NCBI RefSeq assembly: GCF_041146395.1
Contig: NC_090984.1
Location: 83,525,114 to 83,589,113, forward strand
Direction of reading: 5' to 3'
From: Eulemur rufifrons
Lineage: Eukaryota > Chordata > Mammalia > Primates > Lemuridae
Length of the DNA stretch: 64,000 nucleotides
The position numbers and the translations under genes were made by a program. Positions 47,877-61,115 of this stretch are shown one piece after another. A model generated the notes under the pieces. That model was given only the letters and a program-made list of their open reading frames with translations. It was not told the DNA's origin and made no database searches. The first letter of the stretch is position 1, and each line of letters begins with the position of its first letter.

Positions 47877-48740
47877 ATGTGGAATCAACATATTAAGTAA
47901 CATTTCCAAGGTCATGTGAATCATAAATTACAAATTTGAAATTTGAGCCCAGGCATTCAAACTCGAGAGTCTGTGCACCTAAACTCTCGGCTACCCTGGG
48001 GCCTGTCCCTGGAGATCCAGTGCTTGTGTTGCATGCACATGCTCACATATGCACAGTAGCTTTTGTATATATACGTATAAAGGCTTAATGCTGGCAGTGA
48101 TAGGGAACCGCTGAGAGTGATTGCATTTTAGAAAGAGCCCCTGGTGCAGAGGACTGGCTGTAAGGAGCTGCACCTGGAATGAGAAGGAACAGTGTCAGGT
48201 GAAGAAAGTATCCAGACAGGGAATGGGGAGGTCCTGAACGGCAGTATGGGATAGAAAGGGCTAGATGGGTTCATGAGATAGTTAGGAGGAAGACTTGAAG
48301 GACTTCTTTGTCCCTGCCTAGATATTTCTGGTGCTGGGCTATGAAAGAGAGGGAGGAATCCATGGGGAAACTTCCAGAATTGGGTAGATTGTGGTTTCAC
48401 AGTGGAGTGGGAAAGAAGTGTTGGCGGCTGGTGAGAGGGAAGGAAGGTGGTGATGAGTTCTGCTGTGAACTGGGGCGTTTGAGATGCCTGAGAAGTGGGA
48501 TCCCAGCTCCCCGGATTGGCATGCGGAGGAGACGCCTGAGCCAAGGTAGGGATTTGGGAGTCATCTGCCGGCCTCTAGAGGATGGTGAGGTAATGGGCGT
48601 GGGTGACAGTGCCCCAGGAGAGTGTGCGCGATGAGAGGAAGAGGCGTCTCTCGAAGGAGGCCTGGAAATTGTAACCGTGACAAAGGGTGGGCCGAGAGAA
48701 AGAAGCCAGGGACACGAGAACCAGGGGAAAATGGCATCAG
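47877..48740. other. Intergenic, GC-richer, no gene supported
   Basis: Open frames of 138 codons (48128-48544, minus) and 108 codons (48308-48634, plus) overlap antisense and have no start context, domain or splice evidence. A MIR-like fragment is visible near 47890-47990. Confidence 0.5.
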
Positions 48741-48754
48741 AAAAGCTGAAGGGA

Positions 48755-49046
48755 GTTCAGGCACAGTGGCTCATGCCTGTAATCCCAGCACTTTGGGAGT
48801 CCAAGGTGGGAGGACTGCTTGAGGCCAGGAGTTCAAGACTGGCCTGCACAACATAGTGAGACCCCACCCTCTCTACAAAAAATAAGAAAAATTAGCCGGA
48901 TGTGGTGGTGAACCTGTAGTCTCAGCTACTCAGGAGGCTGAGGCAGGAGGATCGCTTGAGCCCAGGAGTTTGAGGTTGCTGTGAGCTAGGCTGACGCCAC
49001 GGCACTCCTGCCCATGCGACAGACTGAGACCCTGTCTTGAAAAAAA
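48755..49046 (+). repeat. Alu SINE with 14-bp TSD
   Basis: gttcaggcacagtggctcat head and an A tail ending at 49046. aaaagctgaaggga at 48741-48754 is repeated at 49047-49060. Confidence 0.95.
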
Positions 49047-49060
49047 AAAAGCTGAAGGGA

Positions 49061-50469
49061 AAGAGAATTTTGAAGAAAGTGTGATTAAAGTGTCAAATGC
49101 AGCCTCAGTATCTGAAAGATGCCACTTTCTGAGTCAGGCCTGTCACTTGGAAGACACCCCGTGGAGACCTTCCCCCCTGCCCTCCCAGACAGCTGCAGAG
49201 CCTCCCTAGGAAACTTAACATTCTCGCCTGGTCTTGGAAGATCTAGTTATTTAACTCATTTCAGTCCAGCAAACATTTATTTAAAGTTTAGCTCCTCCTA
49301 GGCTCATAATAAATGATTGCTGAACAAATAATTAACTCAGGCAACGCACTGGGTAGTGCAAGGTTTTGCTCTACTTGTAAATGCAAAAGTAGTATCAGAA
49401 CATTTCTCAGTGAGTCCCATTGGCTTATGAAGTTGCTCTAGATTTTAATGGGAGTTTGATGTCTCCTCGGAGACACAAATTTTAAATTCTCTTGTGAAAG
49501 TGTTATCAGTGTTGACCAAAAAAAAAAAAAAAAAAAAAGCAGAAAGGCCTAGGATTCCAAAATTTTCCTGATATTTTAAAATTGAGTTTATAAATGCAGT
49601 TTGGAAAGTTAGCATAGATTAAGCTGAGATTTTAAAAAGGGCTTCTTTAATGACATCAGCTTCTTTCAACTCCAGCTGTTCTAACGGCAGCTTCCTGTCC
49701 ATCTGTGAGTCATTAGTTTTAAAAGTTGTATTTAAGTTAAATGATGTCAGTTACTTAACTTTTTTGTAATGAGATATAGTGATTAGACTCTTTTAAAATT
49801 ATGCTTGGGTTTTCAATTAAGAAAACCACGGCAAAGTCATAAAATAATAACTTCATAATAAAGTTTCAAAGGTCAAAAAACTTTTACTGAGTAAAAAATA
49901 TAAAATTAGAGAATTGAATTATGTGGCATTCATATTAAAGGCAAACAAGTTTTCCACATATTTAAATAATTAAGACAATTAAAAACCTGTAAACCAGGCT
50001 TTCAATTCTGTAGCGCTTTGTAGTATGAAAGCTCCATCCATTATAAATCTGCTGGATTTATTAACTGGGGATATTCATTTAGTGGGGCATAAAGCCCTAG
50101 AACATAATGCTACTTACTGAGGGTATGTTTCTTTGTTTAATACTTTCAGACAGTTAAAAGAATAGAGAAAAGGGTTAATTGAGTTCTCATCCTTAAATCT
50201 CACCCACTCCTTTGTCTCTGGGCCTGGACCCTTCTGGCCTGTTCTGAGTCCCTTAGGCCTAGTAGTTTGGCGTTGAGGCTTTCAAGTCCTTTTAAGTTGT
50301 TCTGTGGTTATTTCATGGGTACTTAGTATGGGCTTGTCTCTAGAGTTTACTTGTCTAGGAGTCTGGGAGCATTCTAGGTGGGTTTTTTTTTTTTTTTTTT
50401 GCACTCTAGGTTTTTATCTCTATCTTCCCACAGCGCTTAAAAATGCTGATCCCTGAATATTGTTTCCAG
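49061..50469. other. Intergenic with poly(A) and poly(T) runs
   Basis: Contains a 21-bp A run at 49518-49538 without a recognisable SINE in front, and a T run near 50384-50400. No gene or family recognised. Confidence 0.55.
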
Positions 50470-51212
50470 TAGTGTCATGGTTAATTTTCTGTGTCAAGTT
50501 GGATGAGCTATGGTGCCCAGTTGTTTGGTCAAACACTCCAGGAGGCTAAGGTGGGAGGATTGCTTGAGGTCAGAAGTTCGAGACCAGCTTGAGCAAGATA
50601 GAGACCTGGTCTCTACAAAAATTAGAACAATTAGTCAGGCGTGGTGGTACGCACCTGTAGTCCCAGCTACTCAGGGGTGTGTGTGGTGGACGTGGCTGAG
50701 ACAGGAGGATTGCTTGAGCCTATGAGTTTGAAGTTGCAGTGAGCTATGATGGTGCCACTGCATTCTAGCCGGGGCGACACAGCAAGACTCAGTCTCAAAA
50801 AAACAAAAACAAAAACCCACCAGTCAATATGTTGTCTTGACGGTATTTGTTAGATGTGATTAACATTAGGACCAGTGGGCAGGGAGTAAAGCAGATTACT
50901 CCGCAAGATGTGGGTGGGGCTCATTCAATTAGTTGAAGGCCTTAAGAGCAAAGACCGAGGTTCCCTGGAGTAGAAGGAATTCTCAAGTCTGCAACATAGA
51001 AACCCTGCCTGAGTTTCTAGCCAGCTGCCCTCCAGAATTCAGCCTCCAGACTGAACGTCCACTCTTCCCTGCATTTCCAGCCTGCTGGTCTGCCCTTCAG
51101 ATTTGAGACTTGCCAGCCAGCAAAAGCATGTGAGTCAGTTCCTTAAAATCAGTGTGTGTGTCCGTCCTATTGGTTCTTTTTCTCTGGAGAATACTGGCTA
51201 ATAATAGAAGTA
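50470..51212 (+). mobile_element. LTR-like repeat split by an Alu
   Basis: Left part (50470-50534): tgtcatggttaattttctgt, then gttgtttggtcaaacactcc. Right part (50819-51212): gatgtgattaacattaggac, ttccctggagtagaaggaat, and the ending cctattggttctttttctct, then ggagaatactggctaata. Probably an ERVL-related LTR; subfamily not named. Confidence 0.6.
50535..50818 (+). repeat. 5'-truncated Alu inside an LTR
   Basis: Begins at aggaggctaaggtgggagg, lacking the first ~40 bp of the left arm, and ends in an aaacaaaaac tail. A cgtggctga-containing insertion disturbs the right arm near 50675-50700. Confidence 0.85.
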
Positions 51213-51407
51213 TGAAAAATCTACACTGAAGGATAGATAAGATTGTAAGATTTCAATGGGCTATATCATTTTTATAGTAATCCCTGAAGAAACTATCATA
51301 TAGTTATCAATTTGCAAAAGTGATAGATCTTGAAGGAGCTTTGAAGAATTTAGCCAATTACTGTCCCTATCTCCAAACCAGAGTAAACTCAAGTGTTATT
51401 GATTCTT

Positions 51408-51672
51408 AGTGACAGGGTCTTGCTTTCTCACCCAGGCTAGAGTGCAGTGGCACAATCAGAGCTCACCACAGCCTCCAAGTCATGGGCTCATGGAGTCCTC
51501 CTGCCTCAGCCTCCTAAGTAGCTAGGACTACAGGTGCATGCCACCATGCCCAGCTAATGGAGTCTCTCTGTGTTGCCCAGGCTGGTCTCAAACTCCTGAC
51601 CTCAAGCAGTCCTCCCACCTTGGCCTCCAAAGTGCTGGGATTATAGGCGTGAGCCACTGCTGCATCTGGCCT
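51408..51672 (-). repeat. Alu SINE, antisense
   Basis: gtgacagggtcttgctttct to gcgtgagccactgctgcatc. An internal deletion removes part of the A-rich linker. The 51213-51407 flank is unassigned. Confidence 0.85.
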
Positions 51673-51819
51673 GATTTTTTTAAAAAAACTTTTTATTGGG
51701 AAATAATTTCAAGCTTACAGAAAAGTTGCAAGAATAATACAAAGAAAACTTGTATACACTCTAGCTAACTTCACCTAGGTTACCCATTTACTTTATCATT
51801 GTGCACACACTCTTTCCTT

Positions 51820-51843
51820 ACACACACACACACACACACACAC
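51820..51843. repeat. (AC)12 microsatellite
   Basis: Uninterrupted AC dinucleotides. The surrounding 51.68-52.1 kb sequence is weakly L1-like (antisense ttattgggaaataatttcaa) but not assigned. Confidence 0.95.
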
Positions 51844-52107
51844 GCTTTTTTTGAACCATTTGAAAGTCAGCTGCATACACCATAACTCTTTACCTCTAAA
51901 TGCTTCAGTATGTATTTCTTAATAGGGATGTTTGCTTATTAATCCAGTCCAGTTAACAACTAAATTCAACATTGACAATCTGTATTCCAATAGTATCTAT
52001 TGGTCTAATATTCTCCTTTAAAGCATTTTTTTTTCCCTTTTGTATAGGATCAAGTTATCATGTCTTTCTTATCTGGAACATTTCCACAGCCTTTCTTTGT
52101 CTTGTAT

Positions 52108-52396
52108 GACCGCAGTCCCCAACCCCGGGCTGTAGACCAGTACCAGTCATGGCCTGTTAGGGACCAGCTGCAGAGCTCTGTGTCACCACCCCAGCTGCCT
52201 GCCCTCCACTGGTGGAAAAATTGTCTTCCGTGAAACTTAGGAAAAGCGGGGTGCACGGCAGGGGGTGAGCGTATTTACAGCCACTCCCCATGGCCTACCT
52301 CACTGCCTGAGCTCCACCTACCGCCCCACCCCTGTCCATGGAAAAATTGTCTTCCACTAAACCAGTCTCTGGTGCCACAAAGATTGGGGACCACTA
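52108..52396. mobile_element. Second MER30-like hAT copy, deleted
   Basis: Left end gcagtccccaaccccgggct; right end tctctggtgccacaaagatt, then ggggaccacta. The ends match the 37.2-kb copy, but the interior is shortened and the phrase ggaaaaattgtcttcc appears twice. Confidence 0.75.
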
Positions 52397-54567
52397 GGTG
52401 CCATCAATTTTGATGCAAAATTTCTAAGGAAATTGATGAGGTAAAGCCAATTTTCATAAAACTCAGAGATAAATCAATATCAGATGTAATTTTCCTACTA
52501 GGACTTCCATAGGATCACACAGAATTGTGGATATGAAACACATACCCTAATAATGCCTGACTAAATAAGTCTGATGGCCCCATAGTTCTCTAATGTGCTT
52601 TCCTAATCTAGGTTTTCCTCTTTGCCTTGGGCACAGTCAGTGGGTAAGACAGATTTTTTGTCTGAAATTCTGTGACTGAGAGCTTATTCTCAATTAGAGC
52701 TGGACTTGGGAATTAGAACCAGATCTGTTTTTTAGCTAATTAATTCATAACATAAGTGAAAAGTAAGAGCTTGAGTTTTTAAAAAAATTAATGAGAAGAC
52801 ATTGCAGTCACTGGGAACAGGCTTTCCCAAAATACGTTCTCTTAAGCTTTAACGTATTTTATAAAAAAAACTAATACAATTAAGCTAGACTTAGCTCATA
52901 TAAAGCTCTGGCTTTTTTTTTTATACAGAGGGGAACATTTTATTAAATTACTGTTCATCTGAAAATATTCAATGGGGGAAAACCCATTAGATGCAGAAAG
53001 TCAGATAACATTGAAGAGTTAATTGGAAACAAAGAATCACACGATGTGATACAGATAACTGAGGGAAAGAGTTTATTTTACAATACACTTTTATGCACTG
53101 TCATATAGTCTGGTTAAAATCACTGTCATGGAACTTTCTGGTCCAAAAATGGAAGTCATATAGTGTGTCATGTAACATTTTCATTTGGGCTGACTCATTG
53201 TGTTGGCATGATATTTGCCACAGATGAGGTAGAGATGCTTCATGTCATACTTTAGAAAAAAGTGTCTGGATAACAAGGCAGAAAGAACACAATGAAGGAG
53301 ACTTCTGAATTATTAGGCATTTTTAAGAAACAGAATTTATTTAAAGGCATTTTCTTGTGACCAATGAAAATAACTTAGGGTTTTTTTTTTTTTAAACAGA
53401 AAAAATGTTAAATTATAATTTGGGTGGAAGAATACATATTATGGGGAATCTAATACAATTAGCTGATTACCAAATAGAAATCATCAGGTAGCAAGCGTTA
53501 CTTGTGTGAAAAACTTCTTTTGTGTTACTTAGAAAACTTGATGAATAAAATAATTGCCATTAAAAAACCTGAATGCCATTCTCACTTAGAAGCAAACTAA
53601 TTATGGGCCTATAACCAGAGTCAGGAAGTTGGTAATAAAGTTGATGAGGACAAATGGCCCAGTTACCTTATCCAGGCGACAGACAGCTCCTCCCTCTGGA
53701 AATCCAGGTGGCCTTGGGCCAAAGGGAGTCTGCTAATGTTAGTAAAACAAGCATCTCAGACACAAATGTTTTAAAACATTTTCCATGTTAGTTATTTTGG
53801 TTAGTAAGAGCCACCCATGCTTCCCTGGGACACCCTGACAGAGGACAGAGACATACTTATTGTTCGGAGGGAATAAATTGTTCCCTTCCGAATGACTCTG
53901 TACCGGCTGAATGGAGAAAGCAGTCACGTGCCCAGGGAAACGTTCTGGCCTTTGCCTTCCTGCTTCGTCAAGTGGTTTTCCACCCCTTAATTTACCTAAA
54001 TGGAATTCAGAGAGGCCGCTCCACACTTCCTCCCAAGGAGACAGCGTCTCCCATGAGTCACGCAGACAGACACCCTCCGACGGCTGGGCGTGTTCTAAGC
54101 ACAGCCAGGGTGGCGATGCACCAAGAATCCCATGTCACCTACAGTATCTTCAGAGTGGGCTGCAGACTGCCTGGTGCCACGGCCCTGAGGAAGCAAGGCT
54201 ATCTCTAGGGGGCCTACAGAGTGGGGGGGACATAGAGGTAATTGAGGACCGTTATCTCTGTCTCATCTGTTTGACCACAAGGGCAGCAGGTGTGTGGGGG
54301 GGGTGTGAATGTGGTGCGTCTGGGGTGGGGAAGGCTGGTGCAGATAGCAAATGGGTCTAGGATTTGTTGCCTGCAACAGTATTTCAAGCCTTGGGCCTTG
54401 CTTTTTAAATTACCTGAATAATTTCTATTCTCCCAAGAGGGCTTACATGGGATCATTGGATTTTCTAGCATTTAGAAGGTTATGAACCTGTGGGCTCACA
54501 TGGGCAAATACTGTTGGGATTTGATTTGCCAGCACACAATGAAATGATCAGATAAATTATTGGTTAC
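52397..54567. other. Intergenic, no gene supported
   Basis: AT-rich to 53.6 kb, then GC-richer at 53.65-54.36 kb. A 149-codon plus-strand frame at 53911-54360 overlaps a 95-codon minus frame; neither has recognisable features. A G7 run lies near 54297-54303. Confidence 0.5.
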
Positions 54568-54583
54568 TTTGCCAGTAACTGTG

Positions 54584-55089
54584 TTTTATTGTATTTTATT
54601 TTTTTATTTATTTATTTTTTTTTATTATTTTTTTTTTTTTGAGACAGAGTCTCACTCTGTTGCCCAGGCTAGAGTGAGTGCCGTGGCGTCAGCCTAGCTC
54701 ACAGCAACCTCAAACTCCTGAGCTCTAGCGATCCTCCTGTCTCAGCCTCCCGAGTAGCTGGGACTACAGGCATGCGCCACCATGCCCGGCTAATTTTTTC
54801 TATATATATTTTTAGCTGTCCATATAATTTCTTTCTATTTTTAGTAGAGATGGGGTCTCGCTCTTGCTCAGGCTGGTCTCGAACTCCTGAGCTCAAACGA
54901 TCCGCCCACCTCGGCCTCCCAGAGTGCTAGGATTACAGGCGTGAGCCACCGCGCCCGGCCTATTTTTTTATTTTAGTGACAGGGTCTCACTCTGTTGCTC
55001 AGCCTGGGCCCAACTTCTCGGCACAAGGGAGCCACCTGCCTCGGCCTCCTGAGTAGCTGGATCACAGGCACGTGCCACTGTACCTGGCT
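54584..55089 (-). repeat. Nested Alu pair with outer TSD
   Basis: An older monomer-like Alu (54960-55089, antisense: gtgacagggtctcactctgt to gtgccactgtacctggc) carries a younger full lemur-type Alu (about 54640-54959, antisense) in its T-rich tail. The outer target duplication is tttgccagtaactgtg at 54568-54583 against tttgccagtaactctg at 55090-55105. Confidence 0.88.
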
Positions 55090-55105
55090 TTTGCCAGTAA
55101 CTCTG

Positions 55106-55942
55106 ACCCCTGTGGGGCTATTGCTTTTGAAATGCTAACATGTAAAAAAACTTCCAAGGTTCCTGATGATATGTGTTAAGGGAAAAATTAATCTGACACT
55201 TGTTAAGGTGGTGAGAGAGACTTTGTTCAGGACTATGGCAGTATGAGTGTTGCAGCAAGGGGGAGAGAGAGGTGGTCTCCACTCCCAGTACAACCAAGAC
55301 AGCCTTGGATTTGTAGCCAACGGGCAGACCGAGTGGGTCAGTGGGTGGAAAATTACTGAGACATCAAGGGTACGGGGATTCTTGCTGCGGGCAGGTCAAG
55401 GACTTACACATCAGAGGTTGGGGATGAGGAACGAGATCAGCGTGTGGGGATTCTCTTTAAACTTAGCAGGATTCTTGCCAAAACTGGGGTTATGCAGGCC
55501 CAACAGGACAGGGGCCAAGGTCGAGGCCTAGCTAAGAAGAGGACTCATAGGAGACTGACTACAGTTTGGTCAAGGAGAGGACTGTTGTCATGTGTACTAA
55601 GTCTGGCTGTCCACTCCAGAGAGGGGAGAGAAGGCTCTGGCACAGTTAATCTGAGAGGGGGGAAAAGCCCGTTTCAGACTCGTGCTTGGGAGGTAATACA
55701 CATAGGGCTGCCATCTAAGAGCCAGGACTTCCCTACTGAAGGGTGGCCACAGTGCTGCTGAGGCCAGGGGTGGCAGCCAGAGCTTCCAGGCCTCCTACCC
55801 ACCACCTGCCACCTACACCCAGTCCAGACTAACAATTTCCTGTTAAACTGGATCCAGGGAGACTTGGAAGTCCTGACTGTTTATGTTCTAGAGTCAAAAT
55901 GGAAGAATCAAATAATGTTTTATTAGTTTAGGTATTAAATAC
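55106..55942. other. Intergenic, unidentified repeat-like block
   Basis: At 55185-55520 phrases such as gtggtgagagagactttgtt and ggatttgtagccaacgggca suggest a dispersed element I cannot name. No gene; the 94- and 105-codon frames there are unconvincing. Confidence 0.45.
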
Positions 55943-55956
55943 TGAAAATGCATTTT

Positions 55957-56255
55957 TTTGTTTGTGTTTTGAGACAGGGTTTCACTCTGTTTTCCAGGCT
56001 AGAGTGCAGTGCTGTCATAATAGCTCATTGTAACCTCAAATTCTTGCCTCAAGCTATATCCTCCTGCCTCAGCCTCCTGAGTAGCTGGGACCATAGGCAT
56101 GCACCGCCACACCTGGCTAATTCTTTTAAAAATTTTTGTAGAGACGGAGTGTCACTATGTTGCTCAAACTGTTCTCAAACTCCTGGCCTCAAGAGATCCT
56201 CCCGCTCGGCCTCCCAAAGTGCTGGAATTACAGGTGTGAGCCACCATGCTCAGCT
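55957..56255 (-). repeat. Alu SINE, antisense, with TSD
   Basis: Starts in the T-rich tail before gagacagggtttcactctgt and ends gtgagccaccatgctcagct. The 14-bp TSD tgaaaatgcatttt lies at 55943-55956 and 56256-56269. Confidence 0.95.
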
Positions 56256-56334
56256 TGAAAATGCATTTTAGATTGTAAACCTGATCTTGTGTGGTATGTA
56301 AGGAAATTATCTCAAAAGCTCATGCAGGTTTTTG

Positions 56335-57600
56335 TGTATGTGTGGTAAAATATACCTAACATGAAATTTACCATTCATCGTTTTTGAGTGTACAATTCAG
56401 TAGCATTAAGTACAATCATATTTGCCACTATTTCTGGAACTTTTCCATCATCCATAACTAAAACTCTGTACTCATTAAACATTAGCCCCTCATCCTCCCC
56501 TCCCCCCAGCCCCTGGCAACCACCATTCTACTTTCTGTCTCTATGAATTTGACTACTCTAGGTACCTCATGTAAGTAGAACCGTGTAATATTTATTCTTT
56601 TGTGATAGGCTTATTTCACTTAGCATAATATCTTCAAGGCTCATCCATGTTTTAGCATGTGTTAGGATTTCCTTTTTTAAGGCTGAGTAATACTCCATTG
56701 TATGTATGTATCACATTTTGTTTATCCATTCGTCTGTCAGTGGGCACTTGGGTAGCTTCTACCTTTTGGCTATTGTGAATAATGCTGCTACGAGCATACA
56801 AAAATCTCTTCCAGCACCTGCTTTCAGTTCTTTTGGGTATATACCTAGAAGTGGAATTGCTAGCTCATTTGGTCTGTGTTTAATTTTTTGAGAAACTGCC
56901 ATACTGCCTTCCACAGTGGCTGTACCATTTTACATTCCCACCAGCAATGCACACAAGTTCCAATTTCTTCAAATCCTTGCCAACACTTGTTATTTTCTGG
57001 GTTTTTTGATAGTAGCCATCCTAATGGGTATGAAGTGGTATCTCATTGTGGTTTTGATTTGTATTTCCCTAATGATTAGTGATGTTGAGCATTTTTTCAC
57101 ATGCTTATTGACCATTTGTATATCTTCTTTGCGAAAAGGTGTAAAGTTCCTTGCCCATTTTTGAACGGCGTTCTTTTGTTGAGTTGTAGGAGTTCTTTAT
57201 ATATTCTGGATATTGATCTCTTATGAGATAGATGATTTGCAAATATTTTCTCCCATTCTGCAGGTTGCCTTTTCACTATATTGAGAGTGTCCTTTGATAC
57301 ATAAGTTTTAAATTTTGATGAAGTCCGATTTATCTATTTTTTTTCTTGCCTATACTTCTGGTGTCCTGTCGAAGAATTCATTGCCAAATCCAATGTCATG
57401 ATGCTTTACTCCTATGTTTTCTTTTAAGGGTTTTATAGTTTTAGCTCTTACACTTAAGTCTTTGATCCATTTTGAGTTAATTTTTGTCCAGTTTCATTCT
57501 TTTACATGTGGATATCCAGATTTCCCAGCACCATTTGTTGAAAAGATTATCCTTTCCACCATTAAATGGTCTTGGCACCTTTGTTGATCATTTAGTTTTC
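56335..57600 (-). mobile_element. LINE-1 3' end and ORF2 C-terminal region, antisense
   Basis: The 3' UTR comes first (gtggtaaaatatacctaaca, tttctgtctctatgaatttg). The reverse of ORF2 follows (ggctattgtgaataatgctg, cttttgggtatatacctaga, gtggctgtaccattttacat, atttatctatttt). It is the best preserved L1 in the window, yet broken by many stops. It continues past the Alu at 57.6-57.9 kb for a few dozen bases. Confidence 0.9.
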
Positions 57601-57920
57601 TTTTTTTAAAATTTTTATTTATTTATTTTAGAGGCAAGGTCTTGCTCTGTCACCCAGGCTAAAGTATAGCGGCCTGATCATAGCTCATTGAAATCTCAAG
57701 CTCCTGGACTCAAGCAATCCTCCTGCCTCAGCCTTCCAAAGTAGCTGGGACTACAGGCACATGCCACCATGCCCAGCTTACTTATTTATGTATTTATGTA
57801 CTTATGTATGTATATAGAGAAGGGGTCCCAGGCTGGTCTCTAATACCTGGCCTCAAGCAATCCTCTTGCCTCAGCCCCCCTCAAAGTCTCAGAATCACAG
57901 ACATGAGCCACCATGCCTGG
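57601..57920 (-). repeat. Alu SINE, antisense, inserted in LINE-1
   Basis: T-rich tail, then aggtcttgctctgtcaccca; it ends gccaccatgcctggt. The L1 sequence gatcatttagttttc before it is repeated as gatcatttagtttc after it, giving the target duplication. A (TATG)n-like patch lies at its centre. Confidence 0.9.
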
Positions 57921-57934
57921 TGATCATTTAGTTT

Positions 57935-59249
57935 CATTTTACATTGAGAAAAGGAAACTGTTAGAATTACATCTCATCTTTTAGAGTTATATTTCACTTT
58001 TCAATAAGTTTTCAAAATCTGTGCATCTGCCACAGTTTTTCACCAACCCCTTTGCTCAGGAGTCAGTGGGGGTAGTGACTTTACCTGTATCAGGGTGAGG
58101 AGACCAGGTCCGGTGGAGGACCCTGCCAGCCCGATGGCACTTGGATGGTTCAAGGAGATTCAGACCTCCCCAGATTATCTTTGTTGGGTATCCTACCAAT
58201 TGAGTTTTTTTCCTAAGGAACACATTCCTTTAGCTTAAATTTTTTAAATGCCATGACATATGGGAAGAATAAAAAATATTAGTTACATGCCAGTATGAAT
58301 TCATTTACAACATTACTTAACTCCCAGTTGCTTAGCTGAGAAGAAGGAATTTTAACTTGAACATTATTGCGGGGTTGAGGAGAGGGAGAGGAAGAAACAC
58401 TGCTTCAGGGACGAGGCCGTGTTCCAGGGAGGGCAGGACTGGGTGTGGTGCCAGCCTGGAGAGCATGAGGCATCGAGCACCTCGGATGGGCCCAGAAGCG
58501 AGGACCAAGACGCAGAACGGGAAGTAGGAGAGTCTGCAGATACATTTTGCCTACTTCACAGCTGTGCCAGGGAGAGGCCCTGGAAGTGAGCATGAGTAAT
58601 CCAGACATGTGCATGCCCAGGACCGGCCCATGCGTGTTTACTTTAATGCTGCCCTGGCAGCAGGACACACTTCTCCAGGCCTGGCGACGTTTCTTTTAGA
58701 TACTGTCTTCTAATCCGCCCTTAAAGGGAAAAGTGAAAAGTCTACGGTGCTGAAAAACTTCTAACTAGAGGATTTTCTTTCTGTGACACTCACCTCTACC
58801 TCCAACACATGTACACACACAACTATCTCTTTTTGGGATCTGGAATGATTTTGTAATGATTCTAATGTGAGTTGGTTGCATTCATTTAAATAGCAGATAT
58901 TTAAAATCTAGAGTGTATCATTGATGCTGGGATATATCTGGTGAGTACTAGATATTTTAATAGTTCTATGCATATATTTCAAGAATTAGGATGTTTTTTA
59001 AATTAATAAAGTCTGACTTTTAGTCCCATAAGCTCCTGTTTCTAGCCAAAATCATCTCTACTGCACAGTAAAGTAGCCTTAAAATTTGGTTTAGTTATTG
59101 CTAATGCACCTTTTATTCATTCACAAAGGAAAAGATGTACCTGGATCACATTCAAAATGTGTATCTCAATAATGCCTCCTTAATCTCATTGATTCGGCCA
59201 TTGGGACTTAGCCATTGCCGAACGTTAGTCTCATAAGCAGCACTGGAAA
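57935..59249. other. Intergenic, no gene supported
   Basis: Unassigned. A GC-richer patch at 58.37-58.68 kb contains an 87-codon minus-strand frame with no recognisable domain. Confidence 0.5.
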
Positions 59250-59370
59250 GCCGGGTGTGATTGTGTGCCTGCAGTCCCAGCTACTCTGGAGGCTGAGGCA
59301 GGAGGGTCGCTTGAGTCCAGCCTGAGCAACATAGAGACCCCATGTCTTTAATTAAAAAAGAAAAAAAAAG
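59250..59370 (+). repeat. Alu fragment
   Basis: ccgggtgtgattgtgtgcct to an A-rich tail: one arm only, internally deleted. Confidence 0.8.
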
Positions 59371-59929
59371 TACCACTGAAGTCAAAACCATACTCCCTTT
59401 GTTCCTTGCTAAGGGTTTGCCCTTTTCTATTACAGAACCAATTAGTCTCTCCTCTTAGTCTTTGTACTGTTGCAAGAGTTGACTTGTGACACCATGCAAG
59501 ATCTCACAAATCACTCTAGCCAATGCCTTTTCTCTGACAAATCACACAACTATTTTTAAGAAGTTAATGAGAGAGCCTGTTTTATATTATCACTAGGAAG
59601 CTGGGGTTTTACTTTCCTGTATCTTTCATCCAACATCTCTTTTTTTTTTTTTCTTATGTTGTCCAATGCTTCAGGGCTTTAAATCTTGTGACTAACTTTC
59701 CCTACCCTCAGGTAGAATGTGTGACATCCCCTTAATATACTGCTTACAGAAAAAAAAAATTATGTACCAAACAAAATAATATTTTAACACAGTAGTGGAC
59801 ATCTTGCTAGATTAGCTCATATATATTTCCTTTATTTACATTTTGGGGAGCATTTTTCCCTTTTTGTTAAAAAGGCAAGATAAGTCACTAAGGAATCAAC
59901 AATGTTTTCAACAAATGGTGCAGAAATAC
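59371..59929. other. Intergenic, nothing recognised
   Basis: AT-rich with T12 (59640-59652) and A10 runs. No element identified. Confidence 0.5.
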
Positions 59930-60144
59930 CTAGATAACCACATGTGAAAAAAATGAACTGATATACCTCAATTTCTTCAAAATTACATATTTCTAGTTAT
60001 CAAAACATCATTAAGAAACAAAAGCAATCCATAGCTTGGAATAAGACAGTGGGAAAGTGTACATCTAACAAAGTATTGGTGTCCAGAATATATAAAGAAC
60101 TCTAATAAAGACAACCCACTTTTAAAAATTAGGGACCACCAAGC

Positions 60145-60440
60145 ATGGTGGCTCATGCCTGTAATCCTCCACACTTTGGGAGGCACAGGTGGGAGGATGC
60201 TTGAGGCCAGGAGTTCAAGACTAGCCTGGGCAAGAGCGAGACCCCATCTCTACAAAAAAACAGAAAAATTAGCCAGGCATAGTGGCATGCACCTGTAGTC
60301 CCAGCTGCTCAGGAGGCTGAGGTGGGATAATCACTTGAGCCCAGGAGTTTGAGGCTGCAGTGAGCTATGATGATGCCACTGTATTCTAGCCTGGGCAACA
60401 GAGAGAGACCCTGTCTCAAAAAAAAAAAAAAAAAAAAAGT
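60145..60440 (+). repeat. Alu SINE in LINE-1
   Basis: ccaagcatggtggctcatgc head to an A20 tail; both arms present. Confidence 0.92.
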
Positions 60441-60665
60441 AAAAATCTTAAAAAAAAACATTTCACAAAGGAAGATATATAAATGGTCAGCAAGAACATG
60501 AAAAGATGGTGGTAACATTATTAGTTATCAGGGAAATGAAAATTAAACCCACAGTGAAGTGGATTTACACAACCATTAGAATGGCCAAAATTTAAAAAAC
60601 TGACATCAAATGTTGATGAGGCTGTAAGCAACTAGAGCTCTCATGCATTGCTAGTGGAGATGTCA

Positions 60666-61115
<450 letters not shown>

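Noticed and set aside
48128..48634. 138-codon minus and 108-codon plus frames
   Set aside because: Mutually overlapping with low-complexity Ser/Pro content and no conserved motif.
53911..54360. 149-codon plus-strand frame
   Set aside because: No recognisable domain, no splice or promoter context, and an overlapping antisense frame. It is probably chance in a GC-richer patch.
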